20,176 nucleotides of DNA, from assembly GCA_937983065.1 (NCBI GenBank), contig CALKAL010000082.1:1-20176 (forward strand), in the 5' to 3' direction. The notes below the pieces were generated by a model that ran no database searches, was not told the origin of the DNA, and was given only the letters and a program-made list of their open reading frames with translations. The DNA is from an uncultured Bacillaceae bacterium. GTDB taxonomy: Bacteria > Bacillota > Bacilli > Bacillales > Alkalibacillaceae. This document shows positions 13,015-20,176 of this stretch, one piece after another (within the stretch, counting starts at the first letter, position 1; each line of letters starts with the position of its first letter). The translations under genes were made by a program, and so were the position numbers.

Positions 13015-14514
13015 TCAACGTCGAAATAATTGCTGTAGCTCTACTTTCGAAAACATTCGTAAAATAATCATTAATACACTATAAACGATCACACCAATGA
13101 CACATAATAGTAAAACAATAAAAAGTAGCTGAAATCGATTGTCATAGTCAATCACAGAAGAAAGACCATAACGGGTGAAATAAACTGATAGCCCCATAAT
13201 AATAGAAGCTATTATACCTTTCATTAAAAATGCGACATCGAGTTTACTATTCGCTTTTATTTTCCACATCACAAAGAAAATGATGAATAAAAAACTAACT
13301 GCAATAACAGAGGCAAGGCTTGCACCAACGATACCGTAATTCGGGATAAAAAGAATATTGAATGCCATTTTTAGCCCAACCATGACAGCAATCCAAATGA
13401 GCTGGGTAATACGATTTTGATGACGCCCTAACAAAACAGAAAATAATATGACGAAGGATAATAAAAACACAAGCAGCATCATAATTTGAAGCGCATATGT
13501 CCCGTCGTTATTTTCATAAAGTAACGGATTAAGTAAAGGCATGATGATTATGAGCCCAACTGTTGCTGGTAGTGATAATGTATAAGTGACCTTTAAAGCG
13601 AGCTGTTCATCCCGCTCAATATGCCCCTTTGATTTTTGCAAGGCTGGAATAAGCGCTAGTGCAAGGGATGATCCTAATACTAAACCGAGCTGAATTAATG
13701 CATGACCCCGGTCGTAGATCCCTTTTTCCCCTTTAGCCATTTCAAAGGAAAAACCGAAAGCTTGGAGCTGATTTACCATCGTAAATACGTCAACGAATTG
13801 CAATAACAGATGTAATAAATACGTTAAACTATAAATAATCGAGCCAATTAATAAGCTTTGAACAATTTTTTTACTCGGAAATATGAAGCGTTCATTTGCC
13901 GTATATTTTTTATAAATGATAAATAAAAATATCGCAGCACCGATTGTTCCAAGCATCGTCGCAAGGGCTGCATAACTACCTAATAGGTAAACAGATTCAC
14001 TTCCGAATACGATAAATACGGTAAATAAAATAATAAAAACAACTCGGATGAATTGTTCAATAATTTGCGATAAAGCAACATATTTTGTCCGTTCTAACCC
14101 TTGTAAAACGCCCCTAAAATATGCAGTGAGCGGAATGAGTAAAAACATGCCGCCAGCTAGCCGAATAGACGGGCTAAGCTGAACATCCCCCATCCATAAC
14201 GCGATTTTTTCACTCATTGAAAAAATAATTGTAAACAGAATAATGCCGAAGATAAAAAATAAAAATAATATTCCCGACGGATTTTTTCTCTGTTTATGAG
14301 ATGAGGTTACTTCAGCGATTGCACTCGGAAAACTATATATCGATAACATGAGAGCAATCGATAAAAAGGGATAAATTTGTTGGTAAACGTATAACCCTTC
14401 ATCCCCAGCCATATTTTGGAGAGGCACACGATAAATCATACCGAGAACTTTACTTAATAATCCAGCTAACGTTAAAAAAATGGTCCCCTTTAGCCAAAAA
14501 GACTTCTCTTCCAT
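13015..14514 (-). CDS. yabM: MOP-family polysaccharide/lipid flippase, SpoVB-like (YabM)
   Basis: This multi-spanning membrane protein belongs to the MurJ/SpoVB/polysaccharide-transporter branch of the MOP superfamily. It probably flips a lipid-linked glycan precursor, but the substrate is unknown. It has about 14 hydrophobic segments, the conserved opening FWLKGTIFLTLAGLLSKVLGMIYRVPLQ, and RGVLQGLERTKYVALSQIIEQ near position 140. I chose the ATG at 14514 (MEEKSFW, 499 aa), which follows GGGGA by about 5-6 nt. The ATG at 14535 would lie about 2 nt from the predicted transcript start, leaving no room for a ribosome site. It heads the yabM-yabN-rqcP operon behind an extended -10 promoter. Confidence 0.9.
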   Translation of the reverse strand: MEEKSFWLKGTIFLTLAGLLSKVLGMIYRVPLQNMAGDEGLYVYQQIYPFLSIALMLSIYSFPSAIAEVTSSHKQRKNPSGILFLFFIFGIILFTIIFSMSEKIALWMGDVQLSPSIRLAGGMFLLIPLTAYFRGVLQGLERTKYVALSQIIEQFIRVVFIILFTVFIVFGSESVYLLGSYAALATMLGTIGAAIFLFIIYKKYTANERFIFPSKKIVQSLLIGSIIYSLTYLLHLLLQFVDVFTMVNQLQAFGFSFEMAKGEKGIYDRGHALIQLGLVLGSSLALALIPALQKSKGHIERDEQLALKVTYTLSLPATVGLIIIMPLLNPLLYENNDGTYALQIMMLLVFLLSFVILFSVLLGRHQNRITQLIWIAVMVGLKMAFNILFIPNYGIVGASLASVIAVSFLFIIFFVMWKIKANSKLDVAFLMKGIIASIIMGLSVYFTRYGLSSVIDYDNRFQLLFIVLLLCVIGVIVYSVLMIILRMFSKVELQQLFRR

Positions 14515-14543
14515 AGTTGTCCCCATTCTTCGCATTTTCCCAT

Positions 14544-14552
14544 ATTATAGCA
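14544..14552 (-). promoter_or_regulatory. Extended -10 promoter of yabM-yabN-rqcP
   Basis: TGC-TATAAT on the minus strand, with a perfect -10 at 14544-14549, forms an extended -10. No good -35 lies 16-18 nt upstream. Transcription would start near 14537, which supports the start codon at 14514. Confidence 0.6.
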
Positions 14553-14587
14553 TAAGGGTTAAAGCAACCACGCTTAAAGCTAAATAT

Positions 14588-14636
14588 TATAAAAAATAGC
14601 TTGCCGATCTCCCTAATACGAGGGATCAACAAGCTA
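14588..14636 (-). terminator. Terminator of spoVT
   Basis: On the minus strand TAGCTTG/CAAGCTA (14597-14636) forms the base of a stem that continues through GATCCCT/AGGGAGATC with a small bulge, followed by TTTTTTATAATA. It lies 34 nt after the spoVT stop. Confidence 0.88.
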
Positions 14637-14669
14637 CCGAAATAAGGCGAATAAAAAATTAATGCATCG

Positions 14670-15203
14670 TTACTCCATTTGCCGTGCTAAAAAATTCGCT
14701 GCAGCATGACAAACTTTAATCTCTACTTCCGTTAAAGGTCCTTTTTCCATCATTAAAACGACACTGCCAACAGGATCACCATTTGAAACAATGGGATGAA
14801 TGAGATATGCTCCGACTGTCTCTTCATTACCTTGAACTAATTCTACAGTCGTTTCATTTTTCTCGACTTTACTTTCCCGTGAATTCATTGAATCCTCTAC
14901 AACTTTACCAACACTTTTATGCAAATATTCCCTTTTTGAAGCACCTGCAATGGCGATATATTCGTCTCGGTCTGAAATTAATACCCGTTGCCCGAGGGAA
15001 TCAAATAACGCTTGCGCATACTCGTCAGCAAATTCTCCTAGTTCGTTTATTGGCGAATATTTTTTTAAAATAACTTCTCCTTCTCGATCAACAAATATTT
15101 CTAACGGATCACCTTCACGTATACGTAATGTTCTTCTAATTTCTTTAGGGACGACAACTCTACCTAGATCATCTATGCGGCGCACTATTCCTGTTGCTTT
15201 CAT
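14670..15203 (-). CDS. spoVT: Stage V sporulation regulator SpoVT
   Basis: SpoVT is a forespore transcription factor that fine-tunes SigG-dependent genes and affects spore coat, resistance and germination. The 177 residues contain an N-terminal AbrB-type swapped-hairpin DNA-binding domain (1-52, MKATGIVRRIDDLGRVVVPK, IRRTLRIREGDPLEIFVDREGEV) and a C-terminal GAF-like domain (about 56-177) ending in FLARQME. The ATG at 15203 is the family start, but AGGAG directly abuts it with no spacing. GGGG at 15214-15217 could serve instead with about 10 nt. A perfect SigG promoter sits between mfd and this gene, and a terminator follows it, so it can be expressed alone late in the forespore. Confidence 0.97.
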   Translation of the reverse strand: MKATGIVRRIDDLGRVVVPKEIRRTLRIREGDPLEIFVDREGEVILKKYSPINELGEFADEYAQALFDSLGQRVLISDRDEYIAIAGASKREYLHKSVGKVVEDSMNSRESKVEKNETTVELVQGNEETVGAYLIHPIVSNGDPVGSVVLMMEKGPLTEVEIKVCHAAANFLARQME

Positions 15204-15236
15204 CTCCTAAAATCCCCGCTTTCTTTATTTTATTAT

Positions 15237-15260
15237 GGTGATGCATGTTCCGTAATCACC
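15237..15260 (-). promoter_or_regulatory. Small hairpin in the spoVT leader
   Basis: GGTGAT and ATCACC pair across a 12-nt loop in the predicted 5' leader, between the SigG promoter and the start codon. At 6 bp it may be chance. Confidence 0.25.
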
Positions 15261-15272
15261 TGTTGGTATTTT

Positions 15273-15302
15273 TAGTATGAGGCAACAGACCTAAACTATT
15301 CA
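15273..15302 (-). promoter_or_regulatory. SigG promoter of spoVT
   Basis: TGAATA (15297-15302), a 17-nt spacer and CATACTA (15273-15279) on the minus strand match the SigG consensus exactly. The -35 immediately follows the mfd stop codon (15303-15305). The leader to the spoVT start would be about 60 nt. Confidence 0.88.
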
Positions 15303-18300
15303 TTAACCGGCTAATTTTTTCGTCTGATTTAATTTAGATAGGAAATCCTCTAATATGTCATAACGAATCGCCATATTATTTTTTTGAAGCCGTAATACGA
15401 TTTTTAATTTACTTCCTTCAATGCCTAATTGAACGGCGCGCTCGTATTCATTCGCTAACGATAACAATTCGGTCCCGTCGACTTTTTGGCTTTCAGATTC
15501 GTGCATGATCATTTCAATTTTGTTATTTTTTTCATCGATTGATTCAATTTTTTCATTTCTTGCATACAGTTTAATTTTCGCAACTCGTAGTAGCTCTTCA
15601 ACTTCATCAGGATACGGTCCAAAACGATCTAACAATTCATCTTTTAAATCGAAAATTTCTCCCTCTTCTTCAATCGCTTGAATCCGTTTATACATTTGAA
15701 TTTTTTGTGCTTCATCTTTAATATAATCATTCGGAATATAAGCATTCATATTTAACGATAATTCAACATCTAACGGTTTAACATCCTCGTATCGTTTTCC
15801 TTCTTTTTTCGCTTGAATCGCTTCATTTAACATTTGCGAATACATATCAAAGCCGACCGAATCGATAAACCCATGTTGCTCTGTCCCTAAAAGATTACCT
15901 GCTCCCCGAATTGATAAATCACGCATCGCTATTTTAAAGCCTGAACCGAGTTCGGTAAATTCTTTGATTGCTTCAAGACGCTTTTCCGCTACTTCAGACA
16001 ACACCTTATTCGGCTGATACGTAAAATACGCATACGCTAAACGATTCGAACGCCCGACTCTTCCGCGCAGTTGATAAAGCTGGCTTAACCCCATTTTATC
16101 CGCATCATAAACAATGAGCGTATTCACATTCGGAATATCGACTCCCGTTTCAATAATCGTCGTACTTACTAAGACATCGTAATGCCCATCTAAAAAATCA
16201 AGCATAATATTTTCTAATTGGCGCTCATTCATTTGTCCATGGGCAAAAGTGACCCTAGCATCTTCAACGAGCGCATCTATCTCTGCTGCAACTCGGTCGA
16301 TTCTATCCACTCGATTAAATAAGAAAAAAACTTGGCCACCTCGAGAAAGCTCCCGTTCAATCGCTTCTTTAATAAATCCTGGATTATATTCAACGACATA
16401 CGTTTGAATCGGAAAACGGTTTTCTGGTGGTGTTTCAATGACCGATAAATCGCGAACACCGACCATAGACATATGAAGTGTTCTAGGGATTGGTGTTGCC
16501 GTTAATGTTAATACGTCGACATTCGTTTTTAATTTTTTAATTTTTTCTTTATGCTTCACACCGAAACGTTGCTCCTCATCAACGACTAAAAAGCCTAAAT
16601 CTTTAAACTTCACATCATTGGATAATAATCGGTGGGTACCGATGACAATATCGATTAACCCTTTTCGTAATTGATCGAGGGTTTCCTTTTGCTCCTTTGG
16701 TGTTCGAAAGCGGCTTAATAAACCGATATTTACACCGAATTCTTTAAATCGTTCTTGAAACGTTTCGAAATGCTGCTGGGCTAAAATCGTCGTCGGGACT
16801 AATACGGCTACTTGTTTATTATCAACGATCGCTTTAAAGGCAGCTCGTATCGCAACTTCAGTTTTTCCGTATCCGACATCACCACAAAGTAACCGGTCCA
16901 TCGGCTGTTCCTTTTCCATATCAGCTTTAATTTCTTCAATACATCTAAGCTGATCTTCTGTTTCTTCATACGGAAAGGCCGCTTCAAAATCTTTTTGCAT
17001 CTCTGTATCCTCAGAAAATTTAAAGCCCTTCTGTCGTTCCCTTTCCGCATAAAGCTCGATTAATTCATCCGCAATATCCTCAACGGAAGATTTAACGCGG
17101 GATTTAACTTTTTTCCAATCCGAACCACCAAGTCGATATAGCTTCGGTTCTTTTCCTTCTGAGGCAACATATTTTTTCACATAATCAATTTGGTCAACGG
17201 GTACGTACAATTTATCATTTCCAGAATACATTATGACCATATAATCTTTATGAAGCGTATTAACCTCAAGTGTTTCAATACCGATATATTTGCCGATTCC
17301 ATGATTTTGATGAACGACGTAATCCCCAACTTTAAGCTCTTGATAATTTTTAATGCGCTCAGCATTGGATATTTTTTGCCTTCTTTTCATTCGAGGCTTT
17401 TTCTTTTTAAACAATTCCTCTTCCGTTAAAACAGCTAATTTTGCCGTCGGAATTTCGAAGCCTTCTGTTAAACTTCCGAGGGTAACTGTTGGCGCATCAA
17501 GAGGCAATTCAACTCGTTGTAATTGAAGGTTAACCGACATATCGTAATCAGCTAAAATCCGCTCGATTCGTTTGGCACGTTCTTCATTTTGAGCATAGAT
17601 GACGACTGAAAAATTCGCCTGCTGCCAACGATTCAATTCACTTTTTAACACGTTCATTTGCCCATGAAACTCTTGCATTTGCCGGCTTGAGACATTAATA
17701 ATATTTTCAGGTTTCGTATTCGGAATATGTCGTAAAAATAACGAAAAATATATTTTTTGATGCTTCATTTTCTTTAAAACAGTCGGAAAATCAAGGGTCA
17801 TTGTTAAATCTTTCACAATTGAATGATTTTCAAGTAATTCCGTATAAAAATGAGCCGCTTCTTTGTCCAATCTTTCTGCGGTTTCTGTAATTCTACCCAT
17901 CTCATCTAGGACGACAACCGTTTCCTCAGGTAAATAATCTAGTAAACTATGGAGCTCATCATAAAATAAAGAGACATACTTTAAAGCATTCGGGAAAAAT
18001 TCACCTTGCTTAAGCCGCTCGACATCATAAGAGATAGATTCTAATAATTTTTCTTGATCGTCTTTATTTTTCATCTCTTTCAATGATTTTTCTAGTAACT
18101 TTTCTAGCTTATTGCCCGCTTCTTGAAGTTCTTTTTTCGTTAATAAATATTCTTCTGCTGGGCTAATCGTCACACGATCGAGCTCTTCTTTAGATCGCTG
18201 CGTTTCCCCGTCAAAATAACGGATCGATTCTATTTCATCGTCAAACCATTCGATACGTATAGGGAAATCCTCAGTTAACGGATAAATATCAACAATTCCT

Positions 18301-18833
18301 CCACGCCGGCTCATTTCACCAGGTGTTGAAACCATTTCCGAATAGTTGTAGCCAAACTCCACTAATCGACTGACGAACGTCTCATAATCGTATTCTTCAC
18401 CGACTTGGACGGTCATTTCAAATTGCTCCATTAAATCCTTTGGTGGAAGGGCCCGCTTTAAAGCAGCAATTGGCGCAATAATAATGCCTGTTTTTTTCTT
18501 ATTCCACCGATTCCAAACATCTAACCGTTGTGCTTTTAACTCAGGGGATGATGTCGTTAATTCCGTCGCAAACCATTCATTGACTGGATATAAATAAACA
18601 TCCTCCTCCGTCGATAACGCACTTAGCTCCTCATACAGCTTTTGTGCCTGACTCAATTCGTGGGTCACTAATAAAACTGGACGCTTTGCCGACTCAAAAA
18701 GCAATGATACGAGCATCACTCTTAACGAATGCGTTAGCCCCGAGATGAGCTGTTCGTTCATCCCGCTTGATAAACCGTCCATTAAATGTTTAAAATCATC
18801 TTGTTCTATAAGGTATGTCTTCAAACTGTTCAA
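15303..18833 (-). CDS. mfd: Transcription-repair coupling factor Mfd
   Basis: Mfd is a DNA translocase that removes RNA polymerase stalled at lesions and recruits UvrA for excision repair. The 1176 residues match the family (B. subtilis 1177 as I recall). Order: UvrB-like N-terminal module (about 1-330, with SPELKAQRLDVWNRW and STPGEMSRRGGIVDIYP), middle domain, RNA-polymerase-interaction domain (about 500-570, GDYVVHQNHGIGKYIG), RecG-like translocase with Walker A GDVGYGKT (651-658, K657), DEEQ box (752-755) and QLRGRVGRS motif VI, then the C-terminal autoinhibitory domain. The start is TTG at 18833 with GGGGAG 8-9 nt upstream. It lies 93 nt after fin, beyond the fin terminator, where only a weak SigA-like pair (TTAAGA/TATAGG) can be read. 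spoVT follows. Confidence 0.98.
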   Translation of the reverse strand: MNSLKTYLIEQDDFKHLMDGLSSGMNEQLISGLTHSLRVMLVSLLFESAKRPVLLVTHELSQAQKLYEELSALSTEEDVYLYPVNEWFATELTTSSPELKAQRLDVWNRWNKKKTGIIIAPIAALKRALPPKDLMEQFEMTVQVGEEYDYETFVSRLVEFGYNYSEMVSTPGEMSRRGGIVDIYPLTEDFPIRIEWFDDEIESIRYFDGETQRSKEELDRVTISPAEEYLLTKKELQEAGNKLEKLLEKSLKEMKNKDDQEKLLESISYDVERLKQGEFFPNALKYVSLFYDELHSLLDYLPEETVVVLDEMGRITETAERLDKEAAHFYTELLENHSIVKDLTMTLDFPTVLKKMKHQKIYFSLFLRHIPNTKPENIINVSSRQMQEFHGQMNVLKSELNRWQQANFSVVIYAQNEERAKRIERILADYDMSVNLQLQRVELPLDAPTVTLGSLTEGFEIPTAKLAVLTEEELFKKKKPRMKRRQKISNAERIKNYQELKVGDYVVHQNHGIGKYIGIETLEVNTLHKDYMVIMYSGNDKLYVPVDQIDYVKKYVASEGKEPKLYRLGGSDWKKVKSRVKSSVEDIADELIELYAERERQKGFKFSEDTEMQKDFEAAFPYEETEDQLRCIEEIKADMEKEQPMDRLLCGDVGYGKTEVAIRAAFKAIVDNKQVAVLVPTTILAQQHFETFQERFKEFGVNIGLLSRFRTPKEQKETLDQLRKGLIDIVIGTHRLLSNDVKFKDLGFLVVDEEQRFGVKHKEKIKKLKTNVDVLTLTATPIPRTLHMSMVGVRDLSVIETPPENRFPIQTYVVEYNPGFIKEAIERELSRGGQVFFLFNRVDRIDRVAAEIDALVEDARVTFAHGQMNERQLENIMLDFLDGHYDVLVSTTIIETGVDIPNVNTLIVYDADKMGLSQLYQLRGRVGRSNRLAYAYFTYQPNKVLSEVAEKRLEAIKEFTELGSGFKIAMRDLSIRGAGNLLGTEQHGFIDSVGFDMYSQMLNEAIQAKKEGKRYEDVKPLDVELSLNMNAYIPNDYIKDEAQKIQMYKRIQAIEEEGEIFDLKDELLDRFGPYPDEVEELLRVAKIKLYARNEKIESIDEKNNKIEMIMHESESQKVDGTELLSLANEYERAVQLGIEGSKLKIVLRLQKNNMAIRYDILEDFLSKLNQTKKLAG

Positions 18834-18894
18834 AAGGAATTCTCCCCTTATCCTATATGACTATCATTTTTGCTCTTAAAAAATGGCGAAACAG

Positions 18895-18920
18895 AAAAAT
18901 GCTTTGGATTAAACCAAAGC
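18895..18920 (-). terminator. Terminator of pth-fin
   Basis: A perfect 7-bp stem GCTTTGG/CCAAAGC with a 6-nt loop, followed on the minus strand by ATTTTT. It begins 7 nt after the fin stop codon and separates fin from mfd. Confidence 0.8.
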
Positions 18921-18926
18921 CCCCCT

Positions 18927-19157
18927 TTAATGAATAAAGTTGTCATTTTCAAATAGATTCGGATTTTGAGCTAGCAACTCTTCACAATGCTCGCAAATTA
19001 ATTGAAGCTCGATCTGGCCCGTTTCATCGTAATGGATCATCTCATTCATTTCCTCTTGTGTAAACCCATTTTGTTTCATCGTATCGTAAACTTTAATCGG
19101 ATCATCTACCGTTCCTATAGATTCTTCACAATGTCTACACTTAATTAAAATAGCCAT
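18927..19157 (-). CDS. fin: Anti-sigma-F factor Fin (YabK)
   Basis: Fin is a forespore protein that inhibits SigF-directed transcription and so helps the switch from SigF to SigG. The 76-aa protein carries two CxxC pairs, C7/C10 and C55/C58, typical of the zinc-binding Fin family, and the conserved MIHYDETGQIELQLICEHCEE region with FIH at the end. I chose the ATG at 19157 (MAILIKCRHC): AAGGAGG lies 7 nt upstream, while the TTG two codons earlier overlaps that site. It lies 127 nt after pth. A SigF-type promoter directly after the pth stop fits control of Fin by the sigma factor it inhibits. Confidence 0.93.
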   Translation of the reverse strand: MAILIKCRHCEESIGTVDDPIKVYDTMKQNGFTQEEMNEMIHYDETGQIELQLICEHCEELLAQNPNLFENDNFIH

Positions 19158-19250
19158 GATCAAACCTCCTTAAACAAATAAAATGCTAACTTCGATGGGG
19201 GGCAAATAGAGCTCTTAAAAAGCTTTAGTCACCCGCCAAGCCTTTATTTA

Positions 19251-19280
19251 TAGGTTAGCCAAAGGAGGTTCGTCTTATGC
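19251..19280 (-). promoter_or_regulatory. Candidate SigF promoter of fin
   Basis: GCATA (19276-19280), a 15-nt spacer and GGCTAACCTA (19251-19260) on the minus strand match GYATA-N15-GGNRANAMTW at 8 of 10 in the -10. It begins 4 nt past the pth stop. Fin is SigF-dependent in B. subtilis. Confidence 0.65.
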
Positions 19281-19284
19281 AAAT

Positions 19285-19851
19285 TTAATTTAAAGCATTG
19301 TACGTATTCATCACTTGTAAAAATGGTTTCGTTAGCCAATCTTCACAGGCATCAGCTGCTTTTTCCACCGCATCATCAATTAAATGAAGCTCTTCTTTAG
19401 AAAATTTACCTAGCACATAATCGACCGTATCCATCGGCACTTCAGGACGACCGATACCGAAACGAATCCGGTTAAACTGCTTCGTTCCAGTTTGATCAAT
19501 TATACTGCGAATACCGTTATGGCCACCATGTCCACCCGTCTGTCGCAATCTAATTCTTCCTTTAGGTAAATCGAGATCATCATAAATAACGACGACATCT
19601 TCTAAATCAAGCTTGTAAAATTGAACAATCTCTTTTACAGCATGTCCAGATAAATTCATATACGTCTGTGGTTTAACGAGAATAATTTTTTCACCATTCA
19701 ATCGTTCTTCTGTATAAAGAGATTGAAAACCGCTCTTTTTTATTTTAAAGCCATGCCGTTTTGCAAGATGATCAACGACGTGAAAACCGATATTATGCCT
19801 TGTCTTTTTATACTTTAAACCTGGATTACCTAAACCGACGATACATTTCAT
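19285..19851 (-). CDS. pth: Peptidyl-tRNA hydrolase (SpoVC)
   Basis: Pth frees tRNA from peptidyl-tRNAs that drop off ribosomes. It is essential and was named spoVC in B. subtilis because a mutant blocked sporulation. The 188 residues show VGLGNPG near the start and the catalytic and substrate-binding residues N9, H19 (TRHNIGF), N66 (TYMNLSG), D91 (YDDLDLPKG) and N112 (GGHGGHNG), then RIRFGIGRP and DYVLGKF. I chose the ATG at 19851 (MKCIVGLGNPG), 9 nt after AAAGGAG; the frame's longer start would overlap the promoter. In B. subtilis the gene ctc precedes pth; here no ctc is seen in the 325 nt upstream, only a promoter and a repeat array. Confidence 0.97.
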   Translation of the reverse strand: MKCIVGLGNPGLKYKKTRHNIGFHVVDHLAKRHGFKIKKSGFQSLYTEERLNGEKIILVKPQTYMNLSGHAVKEIVQFYKLDLEDVVVIYDDLDLPKGRIRLRQTGGHGGHNGIRSIIDQTGTKQFNRIRFGIGRPEVPMDTVDYVLGKFSKEELHLIDDAVEKAADACEDWLTKPFLQVMNTYNALN

Positions 19852-19888
19852 TTTATGCTTCTCCTTTAAATTAATTAACAATAATTTA

Positions 19889-19917
19889 ATTGTAGATGAA
19901 AAAACGCTCCTATTCAA
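19889..19917 (-). promoter_or_regulatory. Candidate SigA promoter of pth
   Basis: TTGAAT (19912-19917), a 17-nt spacer and TACAAT (19889-19894) on the minus strand, about 38 nt before the pth start. Confidence 0.6.
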
Positions 19918-20040
19918 AAGTTGTTTATTGAAAAATTGCTTTGAATGAAAGTTGCTTATTAAAAGCTAAAAATGATGTAATTTAGAAAAAGGAACGGGGA
20001 AACTTTGGAGGCCATATACTGTTTTAGTCTGCCATGCTCT
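19918..20040. other. Intergenic stretch with nothing recognised
   Basis: An AT-rich spacer between the pth promoter and the right-hand repeat array. I see no gene, terminator or clear regulatory site in it. ACTTTGGAGG at 20003-20012 resembles the text before the doubtful ORF at the left edge, but no good start codon follows at proper spacing. Confidence 0.6.
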
Positions 20041-20141
20041 CGGTTATCGACCGTCACGACCCAGTTATCGACCGTCGTACCCGGTTATCGGCCATCCTGC
20101 TCGGTTATCGACCATCGTACCCGGTTATCGACCGTCGCGCA
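20041..20141. repeat. Tandem array of five 20-21-nt units
   Basis: Units begin at 20041, 20062, 20082, 20102 and 20122, with the consensus CGGTTATCGACCGTCGTACC. The first 12 positions vary little; the tail varies more. The array lies in intergenic DNA upstream of pth. Its core TTATCGACCGT resembles the minus-strand core of the left array (TTATCCAGAAGT), with nearly the same period. Function is unknown. Confidence 0.9.
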
Positions 20142-20176
20142 ATAAAATTGCTGGCCAAACTGCCGTCATTCTTATA

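Noticed and set aside
14515..14535. Earlier ATG for yabM at 14535
   Set aside because: It lies about 2 nt from the predicted transcript start with no usable ribosome site; the ATG at 14514 has one.
19261..19288. Strong AAAGGAGG followed by ATG CAA ATT TAA on the plus strand
   Set aside because: The frame has three codons. The same bases are better explained as the SigF-type fin promoter read on the other strand.
20041..20141. CRISPR array
   Set aside because: A 20-nt period with contiguous diverged units and no spacers.

Overview
The window is a housekeeping and sporulation stretch from an endospore-forming Bacillaceae bacterium (low-GC Firmicute). It carries SpoIIE, SpoVT, Fin, YabP, YabQ and YabS/YabT, strong AGGAGG-type ribosome binding sites, several TTG/GTG starts, and promoters matching sporulation sigma factors. 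Gene order matches, as I remember it, the B. subtilis segment near oriC from pth (spoVC) to ftsH. The species cannot be fixed from the sequence.

All protein genes lie on the minus strand, so transcription runs from right to left. From the right: a 20-nt repeat array (20041-20141), pth, fin, mfd, spoVT, then the operon yabM-yabN-rqcP, then yabP-yabQ-divIC, then yabR with its own strong promoter. A 318-nt non-coding stretch follows, holding a terminator, a small palindrome and a 134-nt inverted-repeat element. Next come two tRNA genes (Met-CAT, Glu-TTC), the only recognised genes on the plus strand, and a divergent promoter region. After that come spoIIE, the overlapping pair yabS-yabT, and tilS-hpt-ftsH, ended by a strong hairpin terminator. 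The last ~300 nt on the left hold a second array of 21-22-nt repeats and a doubtful small ORF.

The genes serve translation and RNA quality (pth, rqcP, tilS, tRNAs), transcription-coupled repair (mfd), nucleotide housekeeping (hpt, yabN/MazG), membrane proteolysis (ftsH), cell division (divIC) and sporulation (spoIIE, fin, spoVT, yabP, yabQ, yabS, yabT). Promoters can be read in the short gaps: SigF-type before fin and yabS, SigE-type before yabP, SigG-type before spoVT, SigA-type before the tRNAs, yabR, yabM, pth and ftsH, and a candidate Spo0A-controlled one before spoIIE. Four of the five gaps with -35 elements near a stop codon carry sporulation-type promoters.

I see no obviously new multi-gene system. 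The points most worth a second look are the apparently circularly permuted VWA fold of YabS, the 134-nt element whose arms differ only by a symmetric GGA/GGA bulge, the two repeat arrays sharing a TTATC(C/G)A core at both edges, the tRNA pair pointing against every other gene, and the long acidic tail of FtsH.
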